DNA from: Hyphodiscus hymeniophilus
Lineage: Eukaryota; Ascomycota; Leotiomycetes; Helotiales; Hyphodiscaceae
DNA: 64,000 nt
Direction of reading: 5' to 3'
Assembly (NCBI GenBank): GCA_016508695.1
Contig: VNKQ01000003.1
Location: 2,418,001-2,482,000, forward strand
The stretch's first letter is position 1. The number at the start of each line of letters is the position of its first letter. Below the pieces are notes generated by a model. The model saw nothing but the letters and a program-made list of their open reading frames with translations. It was not told the DNA's origin and ran no database searches. Made by a program: the position numbers and the translations under genes. Shown here in pieces: positions 23,435-33,348 of the stretch.

Positions 23435-24531
23435 ATGCCCAGCATCACACTCCGACCCCTCGAAACAACATCTCCCGGCTACGAATCCGCAGAAGAAATC
23501 AAACTTGAGCCGCACAAAGCAGAGGTGGTCATTCAGAAACGGTCATTGAAGGAGCTCGTGCTGAACAATCACTTGCCGCCTTCACCAGCCAACAGCGACG
23601 ACGACCAGATGCCGATTGGAGACACAATGGAGCAGCGACGGATCACGAGAGACATTTCTCGTGGCTCGCCAGGTGATGAGGAGAATTCACCACATACAAA
23701 GTCCCCTGAGCAGAGGCAGCTTGCGAAGAAGCGGAGCCAGTACTACGAAGACGCATTTGCATATCGTGACCCTCACTCATCAGCGCGAGAGAGAGTTTCC
23801 AGAGAATCCATGATTATGGCAGATGTTAGGACGAATGTTATCGTACGTTTCCATTGTTCTTGGCACAAGGCTGTGCTAATAAGTCGAAGATACAAGACGA
23901 GTATACATTCATTACGGATCTCTCGTACACCCTCTCGGCCCGATATCAGCGACCCGAGTCAAGTGTTCTTGTCACAGTCTCCCACTCAGCATGTTTGCTG
24001 TTCGCTGGCTCCTTTGATCCCGCGTACACGATGAGCATTACGGCTCTTCAATCCCAACTACAGCCCGTCACGAACAAACGGAACGCAGCACTATTACAAA
24101 AGGTAATGGAGGATGTATTGGGTGTTGTTCCTGAGCGAGGAGTGATCAGATTCATGCCTATCGCCGAAGCAAACTTGGCAACAAACGGGAAGACAGTGGC
24201 AGGCGAGATTGGTGATTTAGTGAAAGAGGGTCCGGAAGAGGCCTCAAGCATCAGAAGGACGCTCTCGCGGGGAAAGAATAGACAAAGCACGAAATCCCTA
24301 CACAACTTGCGGATTAACAGTCCACTTCCCACACACGATGAAGCTGTTTCCCCTTCAGCAAGTGTTCGAAGCTTTGGCCCTCAAGACCCATCCTCCTTGT
24401 CAGCCGTTCCTGCCATGCCACTGGTGCCAACGGAGAGAAGCCCACGGGATCTTAAGGCAGAGAAGACGCAGAGGATGGGTCGACGGAAAAGCTTTATCAC
24501 ATCATTATTTGGAAAGGGTGGTGACCGATAG
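23435..24531 (+). CDS. Fungal MIF/tautomerase-fold protein with long extensions
   Basis: The protein has 349 residues. Exons are 23435-23842 and 23890-24531; the intron is 47 nt, phase 0, with a GCTAAT branch point. A MIF-like domain spans roughly residues 125-240. It shows the beta strand ending VRTNVI, the helix of FITDLSYTLSARYQRP, a strand with a LLFAGSFDPA turn (compare the AFGGSSEP turn of MIF), and the NGKTVAGEI end. The domain is flanked by a charged 120-residue N-terminal region and a Ser/Arg-rich basic tail (GRRKSF). Animal MIF needs an exposed N-terminal Pro1 for tautomerase activity. Here the domain is internal and the aligned position appears to be Ile127, so tautomerase activity of that type is unlikely. 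Cytosolic or nuclear location is likely, since no signal peptide is seen. Role unknown. Confidence 0.8.
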
Positions 24532-25204
24532 ATCAGCAGACCTTTATGGCTCTGGCTGGTTAACCTTTGGAGTTTGGGGCTCACCAGATGAATGGAATGG
24601 AGTGCAGCCAGGACTGGTTTCCGGGCTATATGCAGAGCATGGAGTTGGGGTACAAAATCATTCGGCAGCTTGGTTGATGGCATCATGTGATGCAATACCG
24701 GGTATTGGATAATGATTCTAAAGAAGAATAAGATTCTAGAGACGGTCATACCATCTGAATGCAGTCTCGCTGTGTGTCCCGATAGCTGAGCCGTGTTACC
24801 ATGGTTGAGATGAACAATATGCCCCGCATAGAAGGCAGGCAGTGTGACCTGGGACCAGATCATTTGCTGTTACTCCCGTATGTCGTCCCACTAGAGTGCA
24901 GACTATCCCCATCATCGGTCTTCAGTGACGCTCACCGAGGATCAATCAGTGGGATCGTTATCCAAGCCCTTATCCGTAAGCGTTGAAGACCAGTCCGTGA
25001 ACGACTGCTTTCAATATAATGAAAGAGCGTAGGTAAACGATATTGCTTGACGATTTCTATGCAACCAAGATCAATCGTACTCGGCTCACAAGACAATAAA
25101 ATGCGTAGAGCGTAGAAGATGCAAAAGGCTGGTGTAGCATTGTGTAGAGAAAGGATACTACTTACAGTACTGTAGGGCAACTCGCTTACTTATCGCTGCG
25201 ACAT

Positions 25205-25237
25205 CATCTCCCCGCAAATTTTCGCGGGGACCAGATG
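25205..25237. repeat. Imperfect palindrome (CATCTCCCCGC / GCGGGG...AGATG)
   Basis: Eleven-base arms CATCTCCCCGC and GCGGGGaccAGATG face each other around an AAATTTTC centre. One arm carries a three-base bulge. The inverted CCCCGC/GCGGGG core could bind a dimeric regulator or form a cruciform; nothing in the neighbours decides this. Confidence 0.6.
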
Positions 25238-25294
25238 ACAAGACAAGGCTAACAGTTTGAACCTAAACATCTCTTCTCCATTATTGCAATTGCA

Positions 25295-25318
25295 ATCTCA
25301 ACATCTCAACATCTCAAC
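25295..25318. repeat. ATCTCAAC tandem repeat
   Basis: Three head-to-tail copies of the octamer ATCTCAAC lie in non-coding sequence. Confidence 0.75.
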
Positions 25319-25418
25319 AATCCATCTCGACTCTCGAGCTGCCCGAGCTCGTCAAAGTGCCATTCCATCAAACATTCAGCTCTATCTATCCCAGTTGCAG
25401 TGCCTTTCGCTGTGGCTC

Positions 25419-25439
25419 AGGAACAGGAACAGGAACAGG
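25419..25439. repeat. AGGAAC hexamer repeat
   Basis: Three and a half copies of AGGAAC lie in tandem in non-coding sequence. Confidence 0.75.
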
Positions 25440-26467
25440 CTTGCAATCCTCCGGCGATCGACGTTGGTAAGTGACCTGTCACCCCAGCCATTCCTGCCGC
25501 ACACACTGTGACAATGTTCACGCTATCCAAGGACTGCGAACAAAGCCCATGCGAGAGAAAAGCTGACTCGAAGAAATAGCAAAGGGCCGTCTCAGCTAGA
25601 TAATCGAGAGAACTCCAGCTTTCCATTCTCAAGGGAACAAAGCCGCAGAGCATTTCCACCTTGGGGTACACAGAGACCCACAATGGAGGTACGAGTTGAA
25701 TCTTTCATATCATTTCCTAAACGACAATGATATCCCTCTCTATCAGTGGCTTCTACCACCTCTCCTCTCCACGGGCCGATTAGCTTCGGGAGCATTCCAG
25801 CAATCTGGAATGATGCCAGAGTTCCACAGCAGGGTCTGGCCACGACAGCAGCTCAGAATCTAACGTTGTTACCTGGAATCCTTTTCCAGAATGAACTCTC
25901 ATCTCGCTCGAAAGCTTTGGCATTCTGTTCTGTCTCTCCCCTCGGCGCGCTGCTAGCTCCACGATCGTGTAGCCAATATCCGTCAAGTTGGATGGCGCTT
26001 TGCTCGGAGCATGCGGAACCACTCATCTCTGTCCGACTCCGAGCCACGACCACAGTGCTAGTGCATAGGTATTGTGTTTGCTGGACGCAGGAAGGCCAGC
26101 TAGATGCATCATCTGACTTCTGATGAGTATCAGATGAAAGTAGGATACTGCGTCGGAAAGTGCTCTGCTGCGTGGCCCCATTGCTGCCGAGAGCAGATTA
26201 TACTGCCCGTTGCCGAGCCTTGAGATCGGTCGTCAGCCGAGACTTTATGGAGTGCCGGCTCGCGTTGCGCAAACAGAGACGAAGGAGGATACTTGTATCT
26301 CTCGATAGCGAGAGAGCGGTGTGGGAGACTCGTGTTAGATTTGTTACTTCTGGGCAATGTGTCTCTGAAAGAACGGCCCACGTATGACTCAAGAGTTTCA
26401 AGGTTATGCATAGTTGCTCTCATCTCAAAGCTCTCTGTCTTATATCTCATCTTTGTCTGCATGCAAG

Positions 26468-27747
26468 ATGCCTTTGCTTTACACAGGTCGGAGAAGGACA
26501 AAGTTGGATCGCAAATATAATGGTCCTGCTCGTCAAGGACCTGTCCGTCACATAAGTCCCGCCCAGCTGAATCTTGAACGTGTCTATGAACAGAACCGTC
26601 TCAATTCCCAAAAGAAAGATGTAGCCAAGGTCCCCGAGCCGGCTCCAGGACCTGCCGCAAAGGGAAAGCCGAGGTTGCTATTGATGGGTCAGCGAAGGTC
26701 GGTGATATCTTATATCCATTTGACACGATACTGACAGAAGGCAGGAGTGGGAAATCATCAATCTCGAGTGTGGTTTTCCATAAGATGCCTCCGAACGAAA
26801 CTCTGTTTCTTGAATCGACAGCGAGAATTCAAAAGGATTCGATGCAGTGAGTATGGTTTGATACATCGTTTCCCACAAAGCTCACATTCCCCAGCTCTTT
26901 CATGGACTTCCAAGTCTGGGATTTCCCAGGACAAGTCGACTTTCTCGATCCCTCCTTCGACCTTGATGCTATCTTCGGTGAAATCGGAGCCCTGATCTGG
27001 GTCATCGATGCTCAAGACGAGTATCTCGAAGCCATCAACCGTCTCAACAGCACAATCCTAAACCTCCAACCCTCCTACCCAAATATAAACATTGAAGTCT
27101 TCATTCACAAAGTCGACGGACTTTCGGACGATTACAAGCTAGACATACAACGGGACATCATGCAAAGGATCCAAGACGAGCTCTCAGACCATGGCATTGA
27201 GAACGCCCCAATAAATTACCACCTAACATCCATCTACAACCATTCCATCTTCGAAGCTTTTTCCAAGGTCATCCAAGAACTGATCCCTCACCTGCCAACT
27301 TTAGAAGCACTCCTCAACGACCTCTGCCGCTCCTGCCGCTTCCAGAAAGCATATCTCTTCGACGTCCTCTCCAAAATCTACATTGCAACCGATTCCTCAC
27401 CTGTAGATATGCCCTCATACGAGATCTGCAGCGACTATATCGACGTCATCGTTGACGTATCAGAAATATACGGCTGGGCTCGTCCAAGTGAATATATCGC
27501 ACAGCTAGAAGGCGAACCCTGGAACAAGAAGCTGGAGGATCAGGTGGCGTGCAAGGATGCAGAGAGCGCGATTGTGTTGACGGATATGAAACGCCCGATT
27601 ATGTTACGGGAGGTTAACAAGTACCTCGCGCTTGTGGCTATTATGCGGGAGGGTAGCTTTGAGAAAATGCCGCTGGTTACGATGAATGTGGAGACTGTTG
27701 TGGCGGGGTTGACGGAAGTTTTCGAGATTACGAAACAGAGGAAGTGA
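26468..27747 (+). CDS. GTR2: Rag GTPase subunit GTR2 (RagC/D type)
   Basis: The protein has 394 residues. Exons are 26468-26697, 26745-26846 and 26895-27747; both introns are short and the joined frame restores the P-loop across the first junction. The P-loop reads RRSGKSS and the switch II region reads WDFPGQ, as in Gtr2/RagC. The HKVDG motif supplies guanine specificity. The C-terminal half forms the roadblock-like dimerisation domain. Gtr2 pairs with Gtr1 in the EGO complex on the vacuole, which relays amino-acid supply to TORC1. An extra basic, Pro-rich stretch of about 75 residues precedes the G domain. ATG 26468 was chosen because the upstream in-frame sequence lacks likeness; a nearby ATG at 26461 is out of frame. 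Confidence 0.92.
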
Positions 27748-28156
27748 TCGGTGGATCAGGAGAGGGGGTGCAGTTGTTGCAGTTCATGTACTGCATTCGA
27801 TCAGGATATACCATCGGCGTTAGTGGTGTTTATTTCTACGTACAGATGTTGGACGACTCTCATGATGAATGCTTTAGGGTCATCCCCAAATGAGGTCTAT
27901 CACGTGATACGACGGATGAAAATGCCTGAAACCACCTTTCTGAAGTACTAGAATGTCTAGAAACCTATCCCACTTTATTTTGAAGACAGCTTTTCAGACT
28001 CTACCGTTCTGTCCTCTAAAACTTGGATGCACCTTTGTCACGTGGCAGTTGGTTCAGCTGAATATCTGGCACAGCCTCACTGATATCCTTGGAATATCGC
28101 ATCGAATACCGCCCGATTGATGATGGCGAAGAGGCAACTCAGATGAGAATGCCGAA
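27748..28156. other. Intergenic region, GTR2 to ULD gene
   Basis: About 400 bases without a gene. This part holds the GTR2 3' UTR and the promoter of the next gene. Confidence 0.5.
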
Positions 28157-30124
28157 ATGTCAGTTGGATTCGGCTTCTCAGTAGGAGACTTCATCAGCGC
28201 GCTCGAGCTTGTAGCCACTGTGGTAGACGCCTTGAGAGAAGCTGGCGATGCAAGCCGACGGTATCGAGAGCTGATCCGGCAGCTCGATGGTCTCGAGTCC
28301 GTTCTCTTGAGGGTCAAACGAGTTGAGCTCGACGAGTCGCAACATGCGGAGCACGTCGCACTCCAGCAGGCTGCGTCGCAATGCCAGCAGACCGTGAATG
28401 AGTTCTGGCAGAAGATCAAGAAATACCAGCCCATGCTGGGCTCAACAGGATCGTCGCGGCTGAAGGAGAATTGGATGAAGATTCGATGGGCTGTGTGCAA
28501 GAAAGAAGATATCAACGCTTTCAAATCCGACGTTGCGGCTCACACAGAGTCGATTCAGTTGCTTCTCACGACGATCCAGATGTAAGTAGGTCGTTGTCTG
28601 AACCGCAGCCTTCTCACGGAAAACAGGTCACGTGCCAACCTCTTGGAAAGGAAGAATGAGCAGAGGAGTCTCTCTCTCGCTGGCAGAATACAGGCCGCAT
28701 ATTTTGAGTGTATGAATAAGATATCAGCAGTCTTTGAAGCTACATCAGCGTTCGTATACAACTTTTACCGTTAAACTCGGCTCATTTTTACGCAGTGGAA
28801 TCGAGCAAGGGAAACAACTCATATCAACGAGTTCTAGAATCTTGTGAGTGAAACTCATCTACTGCTTTCCGTCCCTTGAACTATCTTCAAAAAGTATACT
28901 TACCTCTTTTAAGACAAATGAATGTCCAAGTGTTTCAGGTCGTCTTGAACATCCAGAATCTTATCACACACATACCAGCCCAAGTAGAGCGGCAACAGCC
29001 GGTATATCTCATTGACGCACTGGGAAGACACAGTCCATTTCATTTAGAATTTATTCGATCGGCCGAGGTAGGTACTGCGTAAGCTCTATTACCGAGTGTA
29101 ATTAATACTTTGGCAGGCCTTGACAGCGGTACTCCAAGCCAACTTCAGCAAAACTGGCGAAGCCCGCATGAAAATTGGCCGAGGTGAATTCGTTATCCAG
29201 AACTCAATCACAAAGCGAGATATCAACATCTCCGACGACTGGGATAAGTGCTTCTACCCTGGACAACGGGTTGAGATGAGTGTGGTCTTTCAGCGTCGTT
29301 GGCAAGCTGGGAGTAGTTGTCCAGGCTGTGGCATGGTATGCTATGGCTCGGCTGAGGCTGATGTCCAATGGTGAATTCACTCATATGCTAAATGTTTTTT
29401 CTACTCGTTAATTACTTGTGTAGCCCGAATTGCGAGATAACTTTTCGTCGTATCATCCAGATTGAAGAAGAGAATGAAGCACCCAAATTATGCAGTCTGT
29501 TAGCACCAAAGATAATTCCGAACCATAAACCAGAGTCAAAACTATTGAGAGAGGCGGTCGTAGTCAAGCCTTCAAGGAGTACTGTCCAACGCCAAAAGGA
29601 AGTTCAAAAAGCCCCCAAGGGCAAGAGAAAACGCACGTCTCGTAGTGACGACTTGGAACTGGATTTGCACTTCGAAAACATTCGCCGAGTTCGCATTACG
29701 ACAGTGTCACGGGGAGTCACGGAGAGATTTGAAGCCAGTTTTGGCTATTTTGAAGAGGGTGGAAGGGCGGAACCCGCAGTCTGTTGTGGATTTCGCACGA
29801 AAGATGTATGTCCTGGACTTTCAATACCGACACAATTCGGACTGACATTCAGACCTCATACTGACCTTTTGTTCGCACTAGGACGAAAGCTGTTTGATAA
29901 TAGAATTCGCCGATCATAAAAGCGGCGCCCTGTGCGAGACGATTGAAGGTCAATTCTTCAAGCTGGGGGCTTTACTCGAAACAGACCTGGTGTTAACCGA
30001 GGGAATCCCCGAAGATTGGGAAGATATCTGCAAACAGATCGCCTGGATGGAAATCGTGGATGAAGAACAAGTTCAAATGTATCTTAGGTTCGAGTCAATG
30101 GAAAGTCGAGCTATCATCTGGTAA
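28157..30124 (+). CDS. Fungal N-terminal helical + ubiquitin-like-domain (ULD) protein
   Basis: Exons by hand: 28157-28581, 28627-28749, 28796-28843, 28914-29067, 29117-29370, 29424-29805 and 29882-30120, then either a TAA stop at 30122-30124 or a further intron. Residues 1 to about 200 are helical (MSVGFGFSVGDFISALEL start), like the N-terminal domain of many fungal STAND-associated proteins. A ubiquitin-like domain follows near residues 230-310, from YLIDALGRHSP to CFYPGQRVEMS. A small CPGC...CPNC zinc-like pair is split by intron 5, then comes a basic Lys/Arg segment and a C-terminal part with EFADHKSGALCET. Exon 6 shows a likely frame problem near 29711: the neighbouring frame reads a more protein-like helix ending SVVDFARKMY. 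If the GTAAGT at 30121 is used as a donor, translation continues in frame into the next feature. Such proteins are abundant in Leotiomycetes; function unknown. Confidence 0.72.
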
Positions 30125-30355
30125 GTCTCTCCTATCTCAAACCCATCTCTTACGCTCAGTGAATACAGGAGGTTCATAATGACAGGCCAGGCCAATTGGA
30201 GATTAAGAAACGGTGTACCATCGGCCCCAATGCAACCGGATATGCAGAAACAGCAGCAGCGACAGCAAACCTGCTGCCAAAGCTCTCTTAGATTACCTGC
30301 CCCTAATACCACACATCCATCATCATCGTTGGACGCCTTCTCACATACCAAGACA

Positions 30356-31369
30356 ATGGATTCGCCATTTCGGGCCTCCTGCACAGCCTGCCATCGGGCG
30401 AAGGCCAGATGTACAAAAACGGATCCACAGTGTGCTAGATGTGAGAAACGCAATATCGATTGTATATATCGGATTACTGCGATATCAGAAAAATATCAGC
30501 CACTGCCAAACGAACTGGACATGGGTTTCCCCAGCAAGACAGCCCCATATGCGTATTCCATCTCTCCAGGGGAGCCTTCAAAGCCTTCCGAACTTGAATA
30601 CCATTCTTCTCTCAACGACAGTTTGCTCCAACCGAGTATTATGAGTGGCGTTTCATCTATTCGAGATCACGCAAGCCCAGCGGTGCCTATGATAGATCAA
30701 AGTTTCGACAGCGTACCAGTAACAGCCAGCTCATTTGACTTGGGATCTCAACATACTCATGGGTTCCTAGCACCGATGCCATATGATGACATCTCTGCAG
30801 ATTTTACGTATGAGGATATTTCATTTTCCGGGTACCAAAGCTCGCAACTGCCAGCGATGGATCAAGCTTACTCTGACTCATGGTTTCCGATGCCTTCTTA
30901 CCGAACACTTGATGATGGGGCTTCAGCGCAGCCACTACCGACGCAAGTGACCGAGCAAGATCACTATGAATCATGGAATCGACAGTCCTCGAACCCAAGC
31001 CACGGTGAAGGTTCGGCCCAAGAGTTGCCAGACTATTACGGCCCCTGGAATGCGTTGTTTCCTGATACGACACAAGACGAGACATTGCCCCAGCAACAAC
31101 GCCAAGTTCAAGATGCTACAAACCGTCGTGATGTGGATGAAGGACTCACGGCACCCACTAGCCAGTATGGCGATCCGAATCCAAGCAGGACAATTTTTAG
31201 GGCGCGAAGCAGGTCAGCCCTGCCTATAATTGAAAGTGACGCGAATGAAACAATGGTGTTGAAGAGAGCTCGGCATACGATGGCGGCACGTAAATCCAGG
31301 GAGAAGAAGATGCAGCGATTTGTAAGGCTGAAGGACCAGACCTCTAAAGTCGTGAAGGAGCAAGATTGA
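30356..31369 (+). CDS. Zn2Cys6 protein with C-terminal Gcn4-like bZIP basic region
   Basis: Read as a separate gene it has 337 residues and no intron. Residues 9-35 form a textbook Zn2Cys6 binuclear cluster (C-x2-C-x6-C-x6-C-x2-C-x6-C, ending CIYR). The middle is acidic, rich in Ser, Gln, Tyr and Asp, like an activation region. Near residues 303-321 lies a stretch like the DNA-contact helix of Gcn4/CPC1 bZIP factors (KRARHTMAARKSREKK). The Asn that contacts DNA bases in bZIP proteins is His307 here (CAT). The protein ends about 17 residues later (KVVKEQD), so the leucine zipper is almost absent. The frame is open upstream through 30169 and joins the preceding gene by a canonical intron (30121-30168), so the true start is unresolved; ATG 30179 is another option. 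A nuclear DNA-binding role is inferred. Confidence 0.7.
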   Translation: MDSPFRASCTACHRAKARCTKTDPQCARCEKRNIDCIYRITAISEKYQPLPNELDMGFPSKTAPYAYSISPGEPSKPSELEYHSSLNDSLLQPSIMSGVSSIRDHASPAVPMIDQSFDSVPVTASSFDLGSQHTHGFLAPMPYDDISADFTYEDISFSGYQSSQLPAMDQAYSDSWFPMPSYRTLDDGASAQPLPTQVTEQDHYESWNRQSSNPSHGEGSAQELPDYYGPWNALFPDTTQDETLPQQQRQVQDATNRRDVDEGLTAPTSQYGDPNPSRTIFRARSRSALPIIESDANETMVLKRARHTMAARKSREKKMQRFVRLKDQTSKVVKEQD

Positions 31370-32269
31370 ATGTGATGATCGCATATGATGATGGCTGAAA
31401 GTCTATATATTCTAGTAGCAGTAAGCTGTCCTTGGTACAGGTGGAAAACTTATATTTATCTGAAAATAAGCTTGTGTTTGGGGTTGGGAGATGTTATTCA
31501 CGTCATGTGACGGTGTCTATGTCGTCTTTCTCTCTACTTTTCAACTTATTCTAAAGTCTGCTCTGAAGCACAGCTGATGCAGAACTTCAATATTAATTGA
31601 GCCGTCCTCCTGCTGGGTGTGGCCTTCTCATCCTCCATCGAAACCTTCGAATCTGCATTTAGTCGTAGATACGAACGATAACGAGTCCATTGTAGCTCTC
31701 AACTTACAAGATATCTAATGCAGCACAGTTCTGCTTAATGGAGAAAGGACATTGAGGCAGGACCTAGTATACTCGCTTTGTGTGTATCTATTCAAAAGTT
31801 TCAAGAGGGTCGTTTAACCGCCGGCACATCAAATGCACCCAAGCGCTCCCAAAATAACCTCATCCAATCACAACGCCTCGTCACACCCAAGCGAAAACCA
31901 CCAGCTCCGCATCTCAGCAATCTTCATCGCAACACAGCTTCCCACTGGTCCATGCAATACAAGAGCGCGTATATCTTGAGCTCCAGTGAGCAAAAGGGGC
32001 AGTAGATTTAGACAAGACGTGGGTCACAGCCGTGCCGCTACACTCAATGGGAAGGGGACCCGGCCACTGTGCAGAGTACTGTACAGTAGCCTCATTTCCT
32101 ATTTATGTCTGCATGCCGGCGTCTAGATCATTACAGTTTGAGGGGAAGTATTTGAATGTTTCGTTCCTCGTTTCTTCAAACAAATCCTTTCCTCGATAAT
32201 TGATCCTGTTCGTTCATTGTTTCTCATCTACATACTCATCACATCCCACCATATACCACATAATCATTC
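31370..32269. other. Intergenic region
   Basis: About 900 bases without a recognised gene. The last 150 bases are a CT-rich leader for the membrane protein gene. Confidence 0.5.
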
Positions 32270-33034
32270 ATGATGGAGGACACAACCCAAGTACCAGACC
32301 AGAAGCCCGAGTTCACTTCTGATTTCGAGGAGTTCGAGACTCGAGATGCTGGATACGAGAAGAGACAGCGTCTAGCTCGCGTGGTCGAGTCAGTACGATT
32401 CGGCCTGACCGTTCTTGCACTACTAGCTGGACTCACAATCCTCGGGACTTCAGCAGACACGTTGTCTGTCTACAATAAGACTCGCTCCGGCTCGGACTTC
32501 ATCATCTCTTTATGGCCCGCTGAGTTCGATATTCGACCGACTACCGCTCTCATCGTCTGCTCCGCCATCATCTTCCTCACCAGCACCATCGCTCTAGTCG
32601 GCATGAAAGTCCCCACCGTAAGCTTCCGTTCCTAATTACCCTCCCAAACTCCAGTCCCCAATTCCAAGCTACAATTCTCACTAAGTCTCCATTCGCAGAT
32701 CCGCAATAATCCCTTCACCCACAGCACAATCTCCTTCGCCGCCCCAACCATCTGCCTCATCGCTGCATTGATCGGCACATCTTTCTTCTACGGTGTCAAC
32801 GCCTCGAACACCGTGAACTCCCTGAAGAGCTGGAGCTGTCAATGGTCGGATATCAGCATGAATGTGCAGCCTCACTGGGGCCAGTTGTGCAAGGAGAGCA
32901 AGACTGCGTTGTATCTCACGGTTATGTGCATACCGGTTGAGGTTCTGGTTTTGGCGACGACGGCTTGGGGGACGATGAGCGTGAATAGACCTTTGGTCAT
33001 TACCGAGAGGAAGGGAAGTCCTGCAATGTCTTGA
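32270..33034 (+). CDS. Tetraspan membrane protein, uncharacterised
   Basis: The protein has 227 residues. Exons are 32270-32617 and 32699-33034; the intron is 81 nt, phase 0. Four hydrophobic segments are seen: near residues 45-65, 85-110, 120-142 and 175-200. The N-terminus of about 45 residues is acidic and cytosolic-looking. The loop before the last segment carries two cysteines (SWSCQWSD and WGQLCKES), which could form a disulphide outside the cytosol. This layout is common among small fungal MARVEL-like or tetraspan proteins, but no family is assigned. The pair of adjacent ATG codons leaves a one-residue choice of start. Confidence 0.75.
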
Positions 33035-33348
33035 AGTCAGTATACATGAGCGAAGGAAGATGAGGTGAGGTGTTGCTTGGCGGGGCTTATTGGAACCTTA
33101 CAAACATGGAGGACAGGCTTGTACTGGTATATTACAAAGGGCATGGCTGGTAATTGAAGGAGTTTTGGAGCATGCCGATACTACAGTATAGTTCATCGGT
33201 TTGATGTTGTGAGTTTGGCTGGCTGTATTCAATTCTGAAGACTCTTTGACTTGTGAAAGTATGGAACTCTTATAGGGACATCCTCATTGACAGAACGGAT
33301 CCTAAATCAAGAATTATGAGATTGAGCCATGTTTGAAAGGTAAAAGCG
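33035..33348. other. Convergent 3' region
   Basis: About 300 bases between two converging genes. Only 3' UTR sequence is expected. Confidence 0.5.

Larger units (their letters stand above)
24532..26467. other. Gene-poor region between MIF-like and GTR2 genes
   Basis: About 1.9 kb on which I find no gene. Open frames on both strands (for example 25746-26123 plus) have no recognised motif. It contains a palindrome at 25205-25237 and two short tandem repeats. The right end holds the GTR2 leader. Confidence 0.45.

Noticed and set aside
20732..24531. Secondary-metabolite cluster suggested by a PaxA/AtmA-like membrane protein
   Set aside because: No terpene, polyketide, peptide synthase or P450 gene lies nearby.
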